Source of the DNA: Nonomuraea gerenzanensis
Lineage (GTDB): Bacteria > Actinomycetota > Actinomycetes > Streptosporangiales > Streptosporangiaceae
Assembly (NCBI RefSeq): GCF_020215645.1
Contig: NZ_CP084058.1
Location: forward strand, 4,588,001 to 4,652,000
Direction of reading: 5' to 3'
DNA length: 64,000 nucleotides
The notes under the pieces: generated by a model
Told to the model about the DNA's origin: nothing
Database searches by the model: none
What the model saw: only the letters and a program-made list of their open reading frames with translations
Position numbers and translations under genes: made by a program
Shown here: positions 1-7,535 of the stretch, piece after piece
Layout: the number at the start of each line of letters is the position of its first letter
How positions within the stretch are numbered: the first letter of the stretch is position 1

Positions 1-154
1 CGAGGCGGGCGGTGTGGTGGTCAACGACGTGCCGGGGTTCAGGGCCGACAACATGCCGTACGGCGGGGTGAAGGACTCGGGGGCGGGACGCGAGGGGCCG
101 CGGTTCGCGATCGAGGAGCTGACCGTGACCAGGATGGCGATCATCCGCCCGTAG
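1..154 (+). CDS. Aldehyde dehydrogenase, C-terminal end (partial)
   Basis: Only the last 50 residues lie in the window; the reading frame is open from base 2 and stops with TAG at 152-154. The end carries the family signature [21 protein letters not shown] followed by GREGP, the usual C-terminal oligomerisation segment of NAD(P)-dependent aldehyde dehydrogenases (ALDH superfamily). The catalytic Cys and Glu lie outside the window, so substrate cannot be judged. It is followed by a converging DUF4142 gene about 120 bases on, so it is the last gene of its transcript. Confidence 0.85.
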   Translation, partial: EAGGVVVNDVPGFRADNMPYGGVKDSGAGREGPRFAIEELTVTRMAIIRP

Positions 155-277
155 GGGCCGGTGCCCGGAGCCCGGGCCGCCCCAGGTCAAGGAGTGCTTC
201 TGCGACCTGGTGCGGGGCGGTCCCGGGTCCGGGCACGGCTGCTGACCGGTCGTGCCGGTCAGGTCATGCGGATCGGG

Positions 278-877
278 CTACATCTCGGCGCGGACCGCGC
301 GGAGATGGTGGCGGATCACCGGGGCGCTGTCGCGCGCCAGGTCCTTCACCCAGTTGGAGTGCCCGCGCCGCAGCTCCCGCTGCCCCAGCCAGAGGGCGTG
401 CTCGTGCGCGTCCACCTGGAGCCGCAGCCAGGCGCGGTCGAAGCGGTGACCGGACCTGGACAGCACCGCTCGGAGATCGCGGCGCTGCTCGGCGCTGGGG
501 GAACCGGGGAGGCGGACGTCGAGCCGGTCCGCGACGCCGCGCAGGCGCGCGTCCAGCTTCCGGTGGTCGCGGATCAGCCGCCAGGCGATGCCGCGGACGT
601 CCCGGTCACGGGACTTGCTCAGCGCCGCCTTGCCCGCGGCGATCTCGGCCAGGTGGCCGCGATGCGCCGCCCTGAGATAGGCGACGTCCTGGCGTGAGGC
701 GTGCAACGCCACCTCGGACGCGCCGGCGGTGGCGTCGGTGCGCCAGCCCGCCTGGGCGCCTGCCTGGGTCTGGATCGGGGCGGTCGCCTGCGTCTGAGCC
801 TGGGCGGCCGCCGGGGTCATGGTCAGCGCCAGCACGGCCGCGAGGCCCGCGGGTGCTAACTTCCGTGCTGTTCTCAT
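278..877 (-). CDS. Secreted DUF4142 protein
   Basis: 199 residues. The first 27 residues form a Sec signal peptide (basic MRTARK, hydrophobic core, cleavage near AQAQ). The mature part is a mostly helical DUF4142 domain (ferritin-like four-helix fold by family knowledge), with the typical pattern DVAYLRAAHRGHLAEIAAG and a late HHLRAV helix. The start is supported by a strong GGAGGG site five bases upstream. Function in this family is not established. A paralogue with a lipobox lies at 18432-18974. This copy is unusually rich in Arg, and the residues between signal and domain are Gln/Ala/Thr-rich, a probable linker. Confidence 0.85.
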   Translation of the reverse strand: MRTARKLAPAGLAAVLALTMTPAAAQAQTQATAPIQTQAGAQAGWRTDATAGASEVALHASRQDVAYLRAAHRGHLAEIAAGKAALSKSRDRDVRGIAWRLIRDHRKLDARLRGVADRLDVRLPGSPSAEQRRDLRAVLSRSGHRFDRAWLRLQVDAHEHALWLGQRELRRGHSNWVKDLARDSAPVIRHHLRAVRAEM

Positions 878-935
878 GAGTCCCTCCTTTCCTGGGACCC
901 GTGCCCGCTGCCCTATTCGGTCGGAAGTATTCGCC

Positions 936-1697
936 TCAATTCGGCGGATCGAAACGGCCGTCCACGGCGGTCCAGCCGCCGTCCACGTAGAGCACGGAGC
1001 CGGTCACGAAGCTCGCCGCGTCGCCGGCCAGGTAGACCACCGCCCCGGCCAGCTCCTCGGCCGTCGCCCACCGGCCGAGCGCGCTCTTGGCGGCGTAGGC
1101 GGCGTACCAGCCGGGATCGTCCTTGATCTGCTTGGTCAGCGGCGTCTCCACCACGCCGGGCGCGATGGCGTTCACCCGCACCCCGTGCGGGCCGAACTCG
1201 GCGGCGGCCGTGCGCAGCAGCTGCACCAGCCCGGCCTTCGTGGCCGAGTAGACGCCCTGCCCCGGCTCGGTGACGGTGGCCCTGATGGAGGCGAAGCCGA
1301 TGATCGAGCCGCGGCCCCGCTCGACCATGCCGGCGCCGAACGCGCGTACCAGGTCGAAGGAGGCCCGCAGGTTCAGCCCCACCACGCGGTCGAACTCCTC
1401 GCCCGAGTAGTCGAGCAGCCGCTTGCGCACGTTCGTGGCCGCGGTGAAGACCAGCACGTCAGCGGGCTCCTCGGCGGCCAGCGCGCGCACCGCCCCGGCG
1501 TCCAGCACGTCGATCAGCCTGGCGTCGCCGCCGCAACCGGCCGCGGTCTCCCGCGCGGCGGGCAGGTCGCGGTCGGCGCACACCACCGACGCGCCGTGCG
1601 CGGCCAGCGCCAGCGCCGCCTCCCTGCCGATCCCGCTCCCCGCCCCGATCACCACGGCCCGCCGCCCGTCCAGGCGGAACAGCGCGTCATATCCCAT
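936..1697 (-). CDS. Short-chain dehydrogenase/reductase (SDR)
   Basis: 253 residues counted from the ATG at 1697. Classical SDR layout: cofactor motif GAGSGIG near residue 19, an acidic residue after the second strand (CADRD), catalytic Ser in GFASI and YSATK as the Tyr-Lys pair, then the PG motif and a C-terminal GSVLYVDGGW. This gives an NAD(P)(H)-dependent alcohol or sugar dehydrogenase; the D in CADRD favours NAD(H). The frame stays open further upstream, but that extension crosses a 12-bp tandem repeat and has no similarity to SDRs. The chosen start has a -10 box TAGGGT (minus strand, 1705-1710) seven bases before ATG, so the mRNA is probably leaderless. A perfect palindrome sits just upstream at 1713-1729. 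Confidence 0.88.
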   Translation of the reverse strand: MGYDALFRLDGRRAVVIGAGSGIGREAALALAAHGASVVCADRDLPAARETAAGCGGDARLIDVLDAGAVRALAAEEPADVLVFTAATNVRKRLLDYSGEEFDRVVGLNLRASFDLVRAFGAGMVERGRGSIIGFASIRATVTEPGQGVYSATKAGLVQLLRTAAAEFGPHGVRVNAIAPGVVETPLTKQIKDDPGWYAAYAAKSALGRWATAEELAGAVVYLAGDAASFVTGSVLYVDGGWTAVDGRFDPPN

Positions 1698-1704
1698 ACG
1701 ACGC

Positions 1705-1710
1705 ACCCTA
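1705..1710 (-). promoter_or_regulatory. -10 box of a leaderless promoter for the SDR gene
   Basis: On the minus strand TAGGGT fits the actinobacterial -10 pattern TANNNT and ends seven bases before the ATG at 1697, so transcription would begin at or next to the start codon. No Shine-Dalgarno sequence is present. Confidence 0.5.
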
Positions 1711-1712
1711 AC

Positions 1713-1729
1713 CACTGGTCCGACCAGTG
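1713..1729. promoter_or_regulatory. Perfect palindromic operator CACTGGTC-C-GACCAGTG
   Basis: Two perfect 8-base arms around a central C, immediately upstream of the SDR -10 box, between it and the expected -35 position. The core TGGTCNGACCA matches the known FadR-type GntR operator (E. coli FadR: CTGGTCNGACCAG). Binding here would block polymerase. No GntR gene lies in the window, so the regulator is unknown. Confidence 0.6.
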
Positions 1730-1814
1730 CACCAGGCTGCCCACCCCACCAACGACCGCGCCTCGCCCATGGACCGTGCCACGCCCACCCGGCCCACGTC
1801 CCCGCCACAGGGTC

Positions 1815-1874
1815 GCCAGCCACGCCGCCAGTCATGCCGCCAGCCATGCCGCCAGCCATGCCGCCAGCCACGCC
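1815..1874. repeat. 12-bp tandem repeat, 5 units
   Basis: Five head-to-tail units of GCCAGYCAYGCC at 1815, 1827, 1839, 1851 and 1863, differing only at the two Y positions. They lie in the 229-base gap between the SDR start and the GNAT stop. No gene is supported in this gap apart from the promoter and operator next to the SDR. Confidence 0.85.
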
Positions 1875-1926
1875 GACAGGCCGCGCCACGACAGCGGGCC
1901 ACGCCCCCGGCGCCGACAGGGCGCGG

Positions 1927-2472
1927 TCAGCGGCGGCGGGCGGCCTCCCAGTCGGCGCGCAGCAGCTCGTACTCGACCTCGCCGTGCTCACTCCCCGCGA
2001 TGGGCTCAGGCCAGTCGAAGCGGAAGTTCCGCGCGTACCGCAGCCCGCACTTCTCCATCACCCGCCTCGACCCCACATTCACCGCCATCGTCTGCGCGAA
2101 CACCCGCCGCGCCCCCAGCTCCTCGAACGCCTTGTCGATCAGCCCCAGCGAGCCCTCGGTCGCGAACCCCCGCCCCCAGGCCGCCTTGTGCAGCCGGTAC
2201 CCCAGCTCAAGCTCCTCCTCGGGCCCATCCTCGGCCGGACGCAGGTGGAACCACCCGAGGAACCCGCCTGACCCCCGCTCCACGGCCGCGTAGAACCCGC
2301 CGTTCACGAACCGGGGCACGGTCCTGTCGACGATCACCTGGCGGGGCGTGGGCCTGCCGCCGTTGAGGTAACGCATCACCTCGGGGTCGTTGTGCAGGCG
2401 GTACAGGTCGTCCGCGTCGGACTCGTTGAAGCGGCGCAGCGTCAGCCGCTCGGTCTCCAGGAAGATGGGCAC
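1927..2472 (-). CDS. GNAT-family N-acetyltransferase (RimJ/RimL type)
   Basis: 181 residues. It begins MPIFLETERLTLRRF, the standard start of RimJ/RimL-like acetyltransferases, followed by DADDLYRLHNDPEVMRYLNGG. The acetyl-CoA loop is seen as the segment AAWGRGFATEG, and the C-terminal motif NVGSRRVMEKCGLRYA is the usual beta6-beta7 signature. Such enzymes acetylate protein N-termini, amino groups of antibiotics or other small amines; the acceptor here cannot be read from sequence. It lies between the SDR gap and the HAD remnant and appears monocistronic. Confidence 0.88.
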   Translation of the reverse strand: MPIFLETERLTLRRFNESDADDLYRLHNDPEVMRYLNGGRPTPRQVIVDRTVPRFVNGGFYAAVERGSGGFLGWFHLRPAEDGPEEELELGYRLHKAAWGRGFATEGSLGLIDKAFEELGARRVFAQTMAVNVGSRRVMEKCGLRYARNFRFDWPEPIAGSEHGEVEYELLRADWEAARRR

Positions 2473-2481
2473 CGGGGCACC

Positions 2482-2906
2482 TTAGTAGGCGGCCCCCGGC
2501 CCTTTCGACCGGTTTTCGCCCATCCCTCGCACGGCGGCGACCAGCTCCGGCATCGTGCTGACGGCCGCCTCGGGTGCCGCCCCGCCGTCGGGATGGGCGC
2601 CGGCGTCGTCGCTGTGGAAGAGTATTGTCCGCATCCCGAGGGCCTGGGCGGGCACCAGCGTCGTGCTCAGGCACGCCGGCTCCAGCCCGTCACCCGCCAG
2701 CTCGGCCAGTGCCCGTCGCGCGCCGCCGTCCCGAGCGACGACCAGAACGCGCGGGTATCCGCCCGGCCCAGCGTGACGGCCCGGTAAGCGGCGCGGATCT
2801 CCTGCTCGGGGGCGTGGCAGCCGTGTTCGCGCAGGTAGGGGATGAGCACCCGGCCCTGGACGTCGCCGTCCCGGTAGAGGACGCCCATCGCGTCGAGCAC
2901 GACCAT
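2482..2906 (-). pseudogene. HAD-like hydrolase remnant (internal deletion and frameshift)
   Basis: Two pieces of one HAD-type protein lie in different frames. The N-terminal piece, from ATG 2906, reads MVVLDAMGVLYRDGDV with the first HAD motif (DAMG), then a cap-like helical stretch to FWSSLG near 2730. The C-terminal piece, in another frame, reads LVPAQALGMRTILFHSDD and then an Ala/Met-rich terminal helix, stopping at 2482. Together they give about 135 residues against about 220 for intact relatives. The motif II and III region (Ser/Thr and Lys) is missing, so this is a deletion plus frame change, not a simple sequencing error. Confidence 0.6.
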
Positions 2907-3130
2907 CCTGACAAGATCCACTCGGCCACCCCAACCCCGCCCGGGGACGACCAGGGCGGCCATGGTGAGCGCGGCGAAGATGACCGCTCGCACTCAGGCC
3001 GGGCGGCCGGCACGCCGCCTGTACCGGTGTCCAGGAAGGCGGCGGCGAGCTGGGCGCCGATCGCGGATCGAGCTGGACCTGCCGATCGAGGCGATCAAGG
3101 CAGGGGTGGCGTCGGATCCGTGAGACGGGG
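2907..3130. other. Gene-free stretch
   Basis: No convincing gene. A short plus-strand frame ends ELDLPIEAIKAGVASDP and stops near 3123; it could be the tail of a lost gene, but nothing identifiable precedes it. The adjoining HAD remnant suggests this segment is a decaying region. Confidence 0.4.
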
Positions 3131-3160
3131 TTGCCTCGATTTTGTAAGGCGGCTTACGAT
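3131..3160 (+). promoter_or_regulatory. Leaderless promoter with inverted repeat, upstream of the Phd-like gene
   Basis: TTGCCT at 3131-3136, an 18-base spacer, then TACGAT at 3155-3160; ATG follows six bases later at 3167, so the transcript would be leaderless. Between and overlapping the two elements is the inverted repeat GTAAG-GCGG-CTTAC (3144-3157), a plausible autoregulatory operator because Phd/YefM proteins repress their own promoters. Confidence 0.55.
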
Positions 3161-3166
3161 TCTGTC

Positions 3167-3691
3167 ATGATCAACACGGATCCGACCGCTTACGAAGCGC
3201 TGCGGGACCGCTTCGGCGCCCCCGTCGGCGTGGAGGAGGCGCGCGCCCAGTGGGGCTCCCTCGTCCGCGCCGTCAGGAGCGGCACCACCACGCTGATCAC
3301 CCGCGAGCGCTACGAGTGGGCCGCGCTGATCCCGCTGTCGGAGGTGTACGGGGTGCTCGCCGGCCTGCCCGTGGTCTCGCTCTCGACCGCCCGCGCGCGG
3401 CTCGGCGACCTCGTCCGCCAGACCGCCGGGCCGTACGACGAGGGACCGGTGCTGCTGACCCGCCACCGCACCCCGGTCGCGGCCCTGATCGCGGCCCCGC
3501 GCCTGCTCGACCGGCCGGCCGCCCGGCGCGGTCCCGACGCGGACGAGCTGCTCGCCAGGGGGGACACGATCACCCTGGCCCGGGGCCCGGTGGACGGGGT
3601 CGTCGCCATCGCCCGCGACCGGGACGGCGCGGAGGTCGCCGCAGGCTCCGGCCTCGACGCCGCGGCGGCCCTGCGGTCGCTCGCCCACTGA
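3167..3691 (+). CDS. Orphan protein with two Phd/YefM-like antitoxin domains
   Basis: 174 residues from ATG 3167. Two copies of the Phd/YefM DNA-binding fold are visible: residues about 13-57 (VGVEEARAQWGSLVRAV, then TLITRERYEWAALIPLSEV) and about 66-110 (VSLSTARARLGDLVRQT, then VLLTRHRTPVAALIAAPRL). Each shows the family order helix, DLV-type turn, then a beta hairpin with the pattern T/R-H/E-R-x-P/E. A third segment of about 60 residues (LARGDTITLARGPVDGVVAIARD) has a HicB-like flavour but is not assigned. No toxin gene follows; the next gene converges. It may be a stand-alone repressor, or an antitoxin whose toxin is lost or encoded elsewhere. Confidence 0.75.
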   Translation: MINTDPTAYEALRDRFGAPVGVEEARAQWGSLVRAVRSGTTTLITRERYEWAALIPLSEVYGVLAGLPVVSLSTARARLGDLVRQTAGPYDEGPVLLTRHRTPVAALIAAPRLLDRPAARRGPDADELLARGDTITLARGPVDGVVAIARDRDGAEVAAGSGLDAAAALRSLAH

Positions 3692-3781
3692 CGGGGCCGG
3701 CCCGCAGAGGGCGGCACTCCTCCCTGTGATCGTCAGCCCACTGGCAGGGCGGGTGATCGGCGGCCCGTCGACAGGGCCGGC

Positions 3782-3973
3782 CTACTCCGGCGTGGCCCGC
3801 TCGACGACGGAGTCGGGCCCCGGGTACATGAGCTGCTCGTGGCCGTCGTCGAAGCGCACGAGGTACGGAGGTGCGCCGTTCTCACCCCGGACCTCCACGA
3901 TCTCGCCCTTCCTGTCACCCTGGCCGACCACGTGACCGTGGATGATCAGGATGTCGCCGACGTTCGCCTGCAT
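3782..3973 (-). CDS. DUF1918 small protein
   Basis: 63 residues from ATG 3973, preceded by GAGAGGAA at good spacing. The sequence MQANVGDILIIHGHVVGQGD, then a KGEIVEVRGENGAPPYLVRF segment and DDGHEQLMYPGPDS, matches the DUF1918 family, a compact SH3-like beta-barrel common in actinobacteria and of unknown function. Full length for the family. It diverges from the alcohol dehydrogenase gene, with about 110 bases between the starts. Confidence 0.85.
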   Translation of the reverse strand: MQANVGDILIIHGHVVGQGDRKGEIVEVRGENGAPPYLVRFDDGHEQLMYPGPDSVVERATPE

Positions 3974-4070
3974 GGTGGTTCCTCTCAGCTGGGCACTGGC
4001 AACCGTGAGGTTCACTCCCACCTTGCACCAGAGCGGCCCTCCCGGGAAGGCGCGCGGGCGCGTGCGGCGG

Positions 4071-4076
4071 TAACGT
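4071..4076 (+). promoter_or_regulatory. -10 box TAACGT for leaderless start of the zinc alcohol dehydrogenase
   Basis: TAACGT fits TANNNT and ends eight bases before ATG 4085. No purine-rich ribosome site precedes the ATG. Confidence 0.45.
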
Positions 4077-4084
4077 CTGCGATC

Positions 4085-5098
4085 ATGCGAGCCTTCGTCA
4101 TCACGGGTCCCGGACGTGCGGAGGTCCAGGACGTCGAGCCGCCCGTGCCCGGCCCCGGCGAGGTGGTCGTCGAGGTCGAGCGGGCCGGCGTGTGCGGGAC
4201 GGACATGGAGTTCCACTCCGGCGCGATGGCGTACCTGCGCACCGGCGAGGCCCGCTACCCGGTGCGCATCGGGCACGAGTGGGCCGGGGTGGTGCGGGAG
4301 GTCGGCGACGGCGTGGATCCGGGCTGGCTCGGCCGCCGCGTCACCGGCGACACCATGCTCGGCTGCGGGCACTGCGCCCGCTGCCTCGGCGGCAGGCAGC
4401 ACCTGTGCGCCGACCGGTACGAGATCGGCGTGCGCAACGGCTGGCCGGGCGCGCTCGCCGAGTGGCTGCCCGTGCCCGTCCGCGCCCTGCAGCCCCTGCC
4501 CGCCACCCTCGATCCCGTGCTGGGCGCACTGGTGGAGCCCGGCGGGAACGCGCTCAGGGCCGTCGAGGCCGCCGCCCTCGGCCGGGGGGAGCGGCTGCTG
4601 ATCATCGGGCCGGGCACGATCGGCCTGCTCGCGGCGCTGATGGCGGCGGCGCGCGGTGCGGAGGTGCACCTGCTGGGGCTCCCCGGGCCCGCCCTGGACT
4701 TCGCCCGCTCCCTCGGCTTCCCCCACCTCCACACCGGCCGCCCCGAGCAGACCTTCGACGCGGTCATCGACGCCTCGAACGGCAGCGGCTCGCCCGCGCT
4801 CGCCGTGGCGGCCGTCGAGCCGGGCCGCCGCGTCGTGCTCATCGGCCTGTCCGCCGAGCCCAGCCGCCTCGACACGCGCGCGCTCGTGCTCGGCGACATC
4901 ACCGCCGTCGGCATACTCAGCGCCTCCGGCGGCCTGGCGGGAGCCACCGAGCTGTACGCCTCCGGCCTGGTCGATCCCCGGCCGCTCGTCGCGGCGACCG
5001 TCTCGCTGGAGGAGGCGGCGCCGGTGCTGGCGGGGCGTCGGCGCCCGGAGTGGGGGAGCGCCCCGAAGATCCACATCGACCCGCGCCTGCCGGGCTAG
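4085..5098 (+). CDS. Zinc-dependent medium-chain alcohol/sugar dehydrogenase
   Basis: 337 residues. Catalytic zinc ligands are visible as Cys in RAGVCGTD (residue about 38) and the His-Glu of GHEWAG; a structural-zinc lobe CGHCARCLGGRQHLC gives four Cys. The Rossmann motif is IIGPGTIGLLAA. These features place it in the threonine/sorbitol dehydrogenase branch of the MDR superfamily, oxidising a polyol or secondary alcohol with NAD(P). The long open frame upstream is rejected because homology begins at MRAFVITGPG. The gene ends LPG-stop exactly where the IS element begins; its TAG survives inside the duplicated target. Confidence 0.88.
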   Translation: MRAFVITGPGRAEVQDVEPPVPGPGEVVVEVERAGVCGTDMEFHSGAMAYLRTGEARYPVRIGHEWAGVVREVGDGVDPGWLGRRVTGDTMLGCGHCARCLGGRQHLCADRYEIGVRNGWPGALAEWLPVPVRALQPLPATLDPVLGALVEPGGNALRAVEAAALGRGERLLIIGPGTIGLLAALMAAARGAEVHLLGLPGPALDFARSLGFPHLHTGRPEQTFDAVIDASNGSGSPALAVAAVEPGRRVVLIGLSAEPSRLDTRALVLGDITAVGILSASGGLAGATELYASGLVDPRPLVAATVSLEEAAPVLAGRRRPEWGSAPKIHIDPRLPG

Positions 5099-5099
5099 C
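5094..5099. repeat. Target-site duplication GCTAGC, left copy
   Basis: GCTAGC at 5094-5099 is repeated directly at 6821-6826, flanking the IS. Because the IS ends are C/G-rich, the duplication could be scored as 4 (CTAG), 6 or 8 (GGCTAGCC) bases; 6 fits what is known for IS1634-type elements. The left copy includes the TAG stop codon of the dehydrogenase. Confidence 0.7.
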
Positions 5100-6820
5100 C
5101 CCGTTTTCCGCAGGTGAGTGATCTTCAGCGGAGGTCTCGTGGATCGATGTCGAGAAGGTCCAGGAGATCGAGTTGGAGGGTGGTGGGTTGCGGGATGGTC
5201 GGGGGTGACTGGCCGGTGCCCGGGATGAGCCGGATGCCGGCCAGGGCGTCGAGGATGAGCTTGCCGGTGGGGACGGCGGGCCGTCCGGCGTACAGGCCGT
5301 TGACCTTGGTTTCGCCGCGGTCGGCGAGGGCTTGGCGGGCCTGGCGCTCGATCAGGCAGAAGATGAGCAGGGCCAGGCAGATGACGGTGATCAGGGCGTG
5401 GATGCGGCGGTTGTTCTTCAAATACAGGCTGGTGACGGCCAGCGGCCCCTTGAAGGCCTGGTAGCGGCGTTCGACGGCTTCCTGGCCTTTGTAATGGCGT
5501 AGCACCTGTCCGGCGTCGGCGGCCTCGGCGGGCAGGTTGGTGAGCAGGGCGTACCAGCCGTCGGTGGCGGCTTCGGCGTCGATCGCGTTCTGGTCGAAGT
5601 GCCAGGCCAGGGTGGGTTTGCCGGTGGTGGGATCGGTGCCGGTCCGCGCGGTCAGGTAGGTGCTGACCCGGCGGTCGCGGCCGATCGCGGCGAGGCGGTC
5701 GGCGACGGCCTGCTCGGTGGGGTAGTGGCGGCTGCCCAGGCCGCGTTCCAGCCGGGCCAGATCGTCGCGGGCCCGCTCGAGTTTCTTGGCCCGGGCGGTG
5801 GCGGCGGCCTGGGCGCGGGCGGAGGAGTGCACGAAGATGCGCCGCAGGGTCAGGATCGGGTCCTTCTTGCGCGGCCCGGCCAGTGTCATGGTGTCGTCCT
5901 CGCGCACGTGCCAGAGGCCGCGCCGGTCGGCGCTCTTGTGCTCGTCCCGGGCGGCGACGTAGTCCACCCGGGCCGCGTCGTCGATCTTCTGACCGGCCAG
6001 GGCCGCGACGCCGACGTACTGCTTGGAGGCCGGCGCGATGAAGGCGACCCCAGCGGCGGTCATCGCCGCCAGATTGGCATACGAGATCAGCTTGGAATCG
6101 CCGATCATGAGCATGCGTTGCGGGCCGGCCAGCTTCTGCAGGCCCTGCATGGCGCCGATGACCTGCCCCACCTCACCGGCCGCGCCGTCGTAGGCGCGGT
6201 GCAAGACCGGGATCGCGCCATCGGCGCTGACCGCGATCCCGGCCTGGATCTGCTTCAGGTCCGGCCGCCGGTCCTTGGGGTGACCAAAACGCGGTGTCGC
6301 GAAGCCGGGCTCGGCCTGCTCGTAGTCGCCGTGCAGCGAGATCGAGGTCATGTCCCAGTGCAGGCGGGCCACGTCCAGGCCGAACGCCTCGATCGCGGCC
6401 AGCCCGACCGACCCGGTCAGCTGGTCCAGATGCGGGGCGATGGCATCCAGCGCGCGGCCGATCCGGTCATCGTTGAGCAGTTCGGGATCGGTCCCGAACG
6501 TCTCACCCACCGCCCAGGCGCGCGCCCAGTCCTGCACGTGCACCAGCGGGGCGGGCGAGGTCAGCCGGTTGGCCACCAGCACCTCGATCACCTGCCCGTG
6601 AGTCAGCTCCGCGATATCGCGCACCGGGCAGGCCGCATCCACCAGCTCCCGGACCCGCAACCGCGAGCAGAAACCGGCCACCACCGGTAATGCCCCGAGC
6701 ATCTTCTCGACACTGGCCTGGCCCCACTGCGCACGCTGTCTCACCAGCCAGGTCATACCGCGACAACGATCACCACAGCAACCCGGCGATCTTCACATAC
6801 CTCCACGTGCGGAAAACGGG
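5100..6820 (-). mobile_element. IS1634-family insertion sequence, complete
   Basis: About 1.72 kb with perfect 13-base terminal inverted repeats, CCCGTTTTCCGCA at 5100-5112 and TGCGGAAAACGGG at 6808-6820. It carries a single transposase gene on the minus strand and is flanked by the direct repeat GCTAGC. Ends, transposase and target duplication are all intact, so it may still be active or is recent. Confidence 0.9.
5125..6756 (-). CDS. IS1634-family transposase
   Basis: 543 residues, full length for IS1634 (IS4-group DDE) transposases. The first catalytic Asp is seen in HWDMTSISLHGD (D135), the second in MLMIGDSKLIS (D220), and the Glu in the HYKGQEAVERRYQAFK motif after a long beta-rich insertion, followed by LYLKNNRRIHALI. 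It cuts and pastes its own element using the 13-base ends. The N-terminal region (residues 1-110) is helical and probably DNA-binding. No frameshift or internal stop. Confidence 0.93.
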   Translation of the reverse strand: MTWLVRQRAQWGQASVEKMLGALPVVAGFCSRLRVRELVDAACPVRDIAELTHGQVIEVLVANRLTSPAPLVHVQDWARAWAVGETFGTDPELLNDDRIGRALDAIAPHLDQLTGSVGLAAIEAFGLDVARLHWDMTSISLHGDYEQAEPGFATPRFGHPKDRRPDLKQIQAGIAVSADGAIPVLHRAYDGAAGEVGQVIGAMQGLQKLAGPQRMLMIGDSKLISYANLAAMTAAGVAFIAPASKQYVGVAALAGQKIDDAARVDYVAARDEHKSADRRGLWHVREDDTMTLAGPRKKDPILTLRRIFVHSSARAQAAATARAKKLERARDDLARLERGLGSRHYPTEQAVADRLAAIGRDRRVSTYLTARTGTDPTTGKPTLAWHFDQNAIDAEAATDGWYALLTNLPAEAADAGQVLRHYKGQEAVERRYQAFKGPLAVTSLYLKNNRRIHALITVICLALLIFCLIERQARQALADRGETKVNGLYAGRPAVPTGKLILDALAGIRLIPGTGQSPPTIPQPTTLQLDLLDLLDIDPRDLR

Positions 6821-6826
6821 GCTAGC
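6821..6826. repeat. Target-site duplication GCTAGC, right copy
   Basis: Direct copy of 5094-5099. Removing the IS and one copy restores GGGCTAGCCGCTAGCGC, in which the stop codons of the two convergent genes are only three bases apart. Confidence 0.7.
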
Positions 6827-6828
6827 CG

Positions 6829-7476
6829 CTAGCGCACCGCCTGCGGAGGGCTGAGCGTGAGCGGTGGCGCGGGCGGCAGGGGCCCGGCGTGCTCGGCGCG
6901 GAAGGCCTGCAGCAGGTACGCCACCAGCCGCCGCGACCCCATGGCCGCCTCCTCATCGGTGCCGGTGGCCACCCCGCAGTTCGCCTTGAGCAGCAGCATC
7001 AGATCGGCAGGCTCGAAGTCGGCCCGCAGCCGCCCGGCGGCCTTGGCCCGCCGCACCACCTCGGCGAACCCCCGCTCGGCCCGCGCCCGCGTCCGCTCGT
7101 AGTCCACCGCGCCGGGAAAGGCCGTCAGGAACGCCTCGGTGAACCCCCGATCGGCCACCTGCATCGCGCACACCTTCTCGATCGCCGCGCAGAACCCCCG
7201 CCACGGGTCCGGATCGGCCAGCGCCTCGTCCACCACCGACGCGCACGCCGTCAGCTCGTCCTCGAACACCTCGGTGATCAGCGACTCCCGCGACGGGAAG
7301 CGCCGGTAGAGCGTCGCCACCCCCACCCCGGCCCGCCGCGCGATGGCCGCCATCGGCACGTCCAGCCCGCGCGTGGCGAACGCCTCCCGCGCGGCGTCGA
7401 GGATGCGCGTCCGGTTGTGCCTGGCGTCGGCCCGCAACGCCTCGGCGGGTTCCATGTGAGAGGGATGAGCAGGCAT
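6829..7476 (-). CDS. TetR-family transcriptional regulator
   Basis: 215 residues from ATG 7476. The N-terminal helix-turn-helix is clear: RTRILDAAREAFATRG, then VPMAAIARRAGVGVATLYRRFPSRESL (shown in pieces), the canonical TetR signature. The C-terminal ligand-binding half is typical of the SCO-type TetR with a late GSRRLVAYLLQAFR helix. A frame 11 codons longer exists, but TAATGT (minus strand, 7484-7489) ends seven bases before ATG 7476, favouring a leaderless start there. It is divergent from the oxidoreductase at 7536 and is likely its repressor. The stop lies two bases beyond the IS target duplication. Confidence 0.88.
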   Translation of the reverse strand: MPAHPSHMEPAEALRADARHNRTRILDAAREAFATRGLDVPMAAIARRAGVGVATLYRRFPSRESLITEVFEDELTACASVVDEALADPDPWRGFCAAIEKVCAMQVADRGFTEAFLTAFPGAVDYERTRARAERGFAEVVRRAKAAGRLRADFEPADLMLLLKANCGVATGTDEEAAMGSRRLVAYLLQAFRAEHAGPLPPAPPLTLSPPQAVR

Positions 7477-7482
7477 GTGTCT

Positions 7483-7498
7483 CACATTAACGTAAGTG
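7483..7498. promoter_or_regulatory. TetR operator candidate in the divergent promoter
   Basis: CACATTAACGTAAGTG is a near-palindrome (CAC, TTA, ACG centre, TAA, GTG with one extra base). It overlaps the minus-strand -10 TAATGT of the tetR gene (7484-7489), so binding would give autoregulation and could also block the oxidoreductase promoter. Confidence 0.4.
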
Positions 7499-7522
7499 GA
7501 CGGCACCATCCGTTTAGCCCGT

Positions 7523-7528
7523 TAGCGT
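7523..7528 (+). promoter_or_regulatory. -10 box TAGCGT for leaderless start at 7536
   Basis: TAGCGT fits TANNNT and ends seven bases before ATG 7536; no ribosome-binding site is seen. Confidence 0.4.
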
Positions 7529-7535
7529 CGTCCCC

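Noticed and set aside
936..1991. A 98-residue N-terminal extension of the SDR
   Set aside because: The extension reads through the 12-bp repeat and operator, and the classical SDR start is at 1697 with a promoter.
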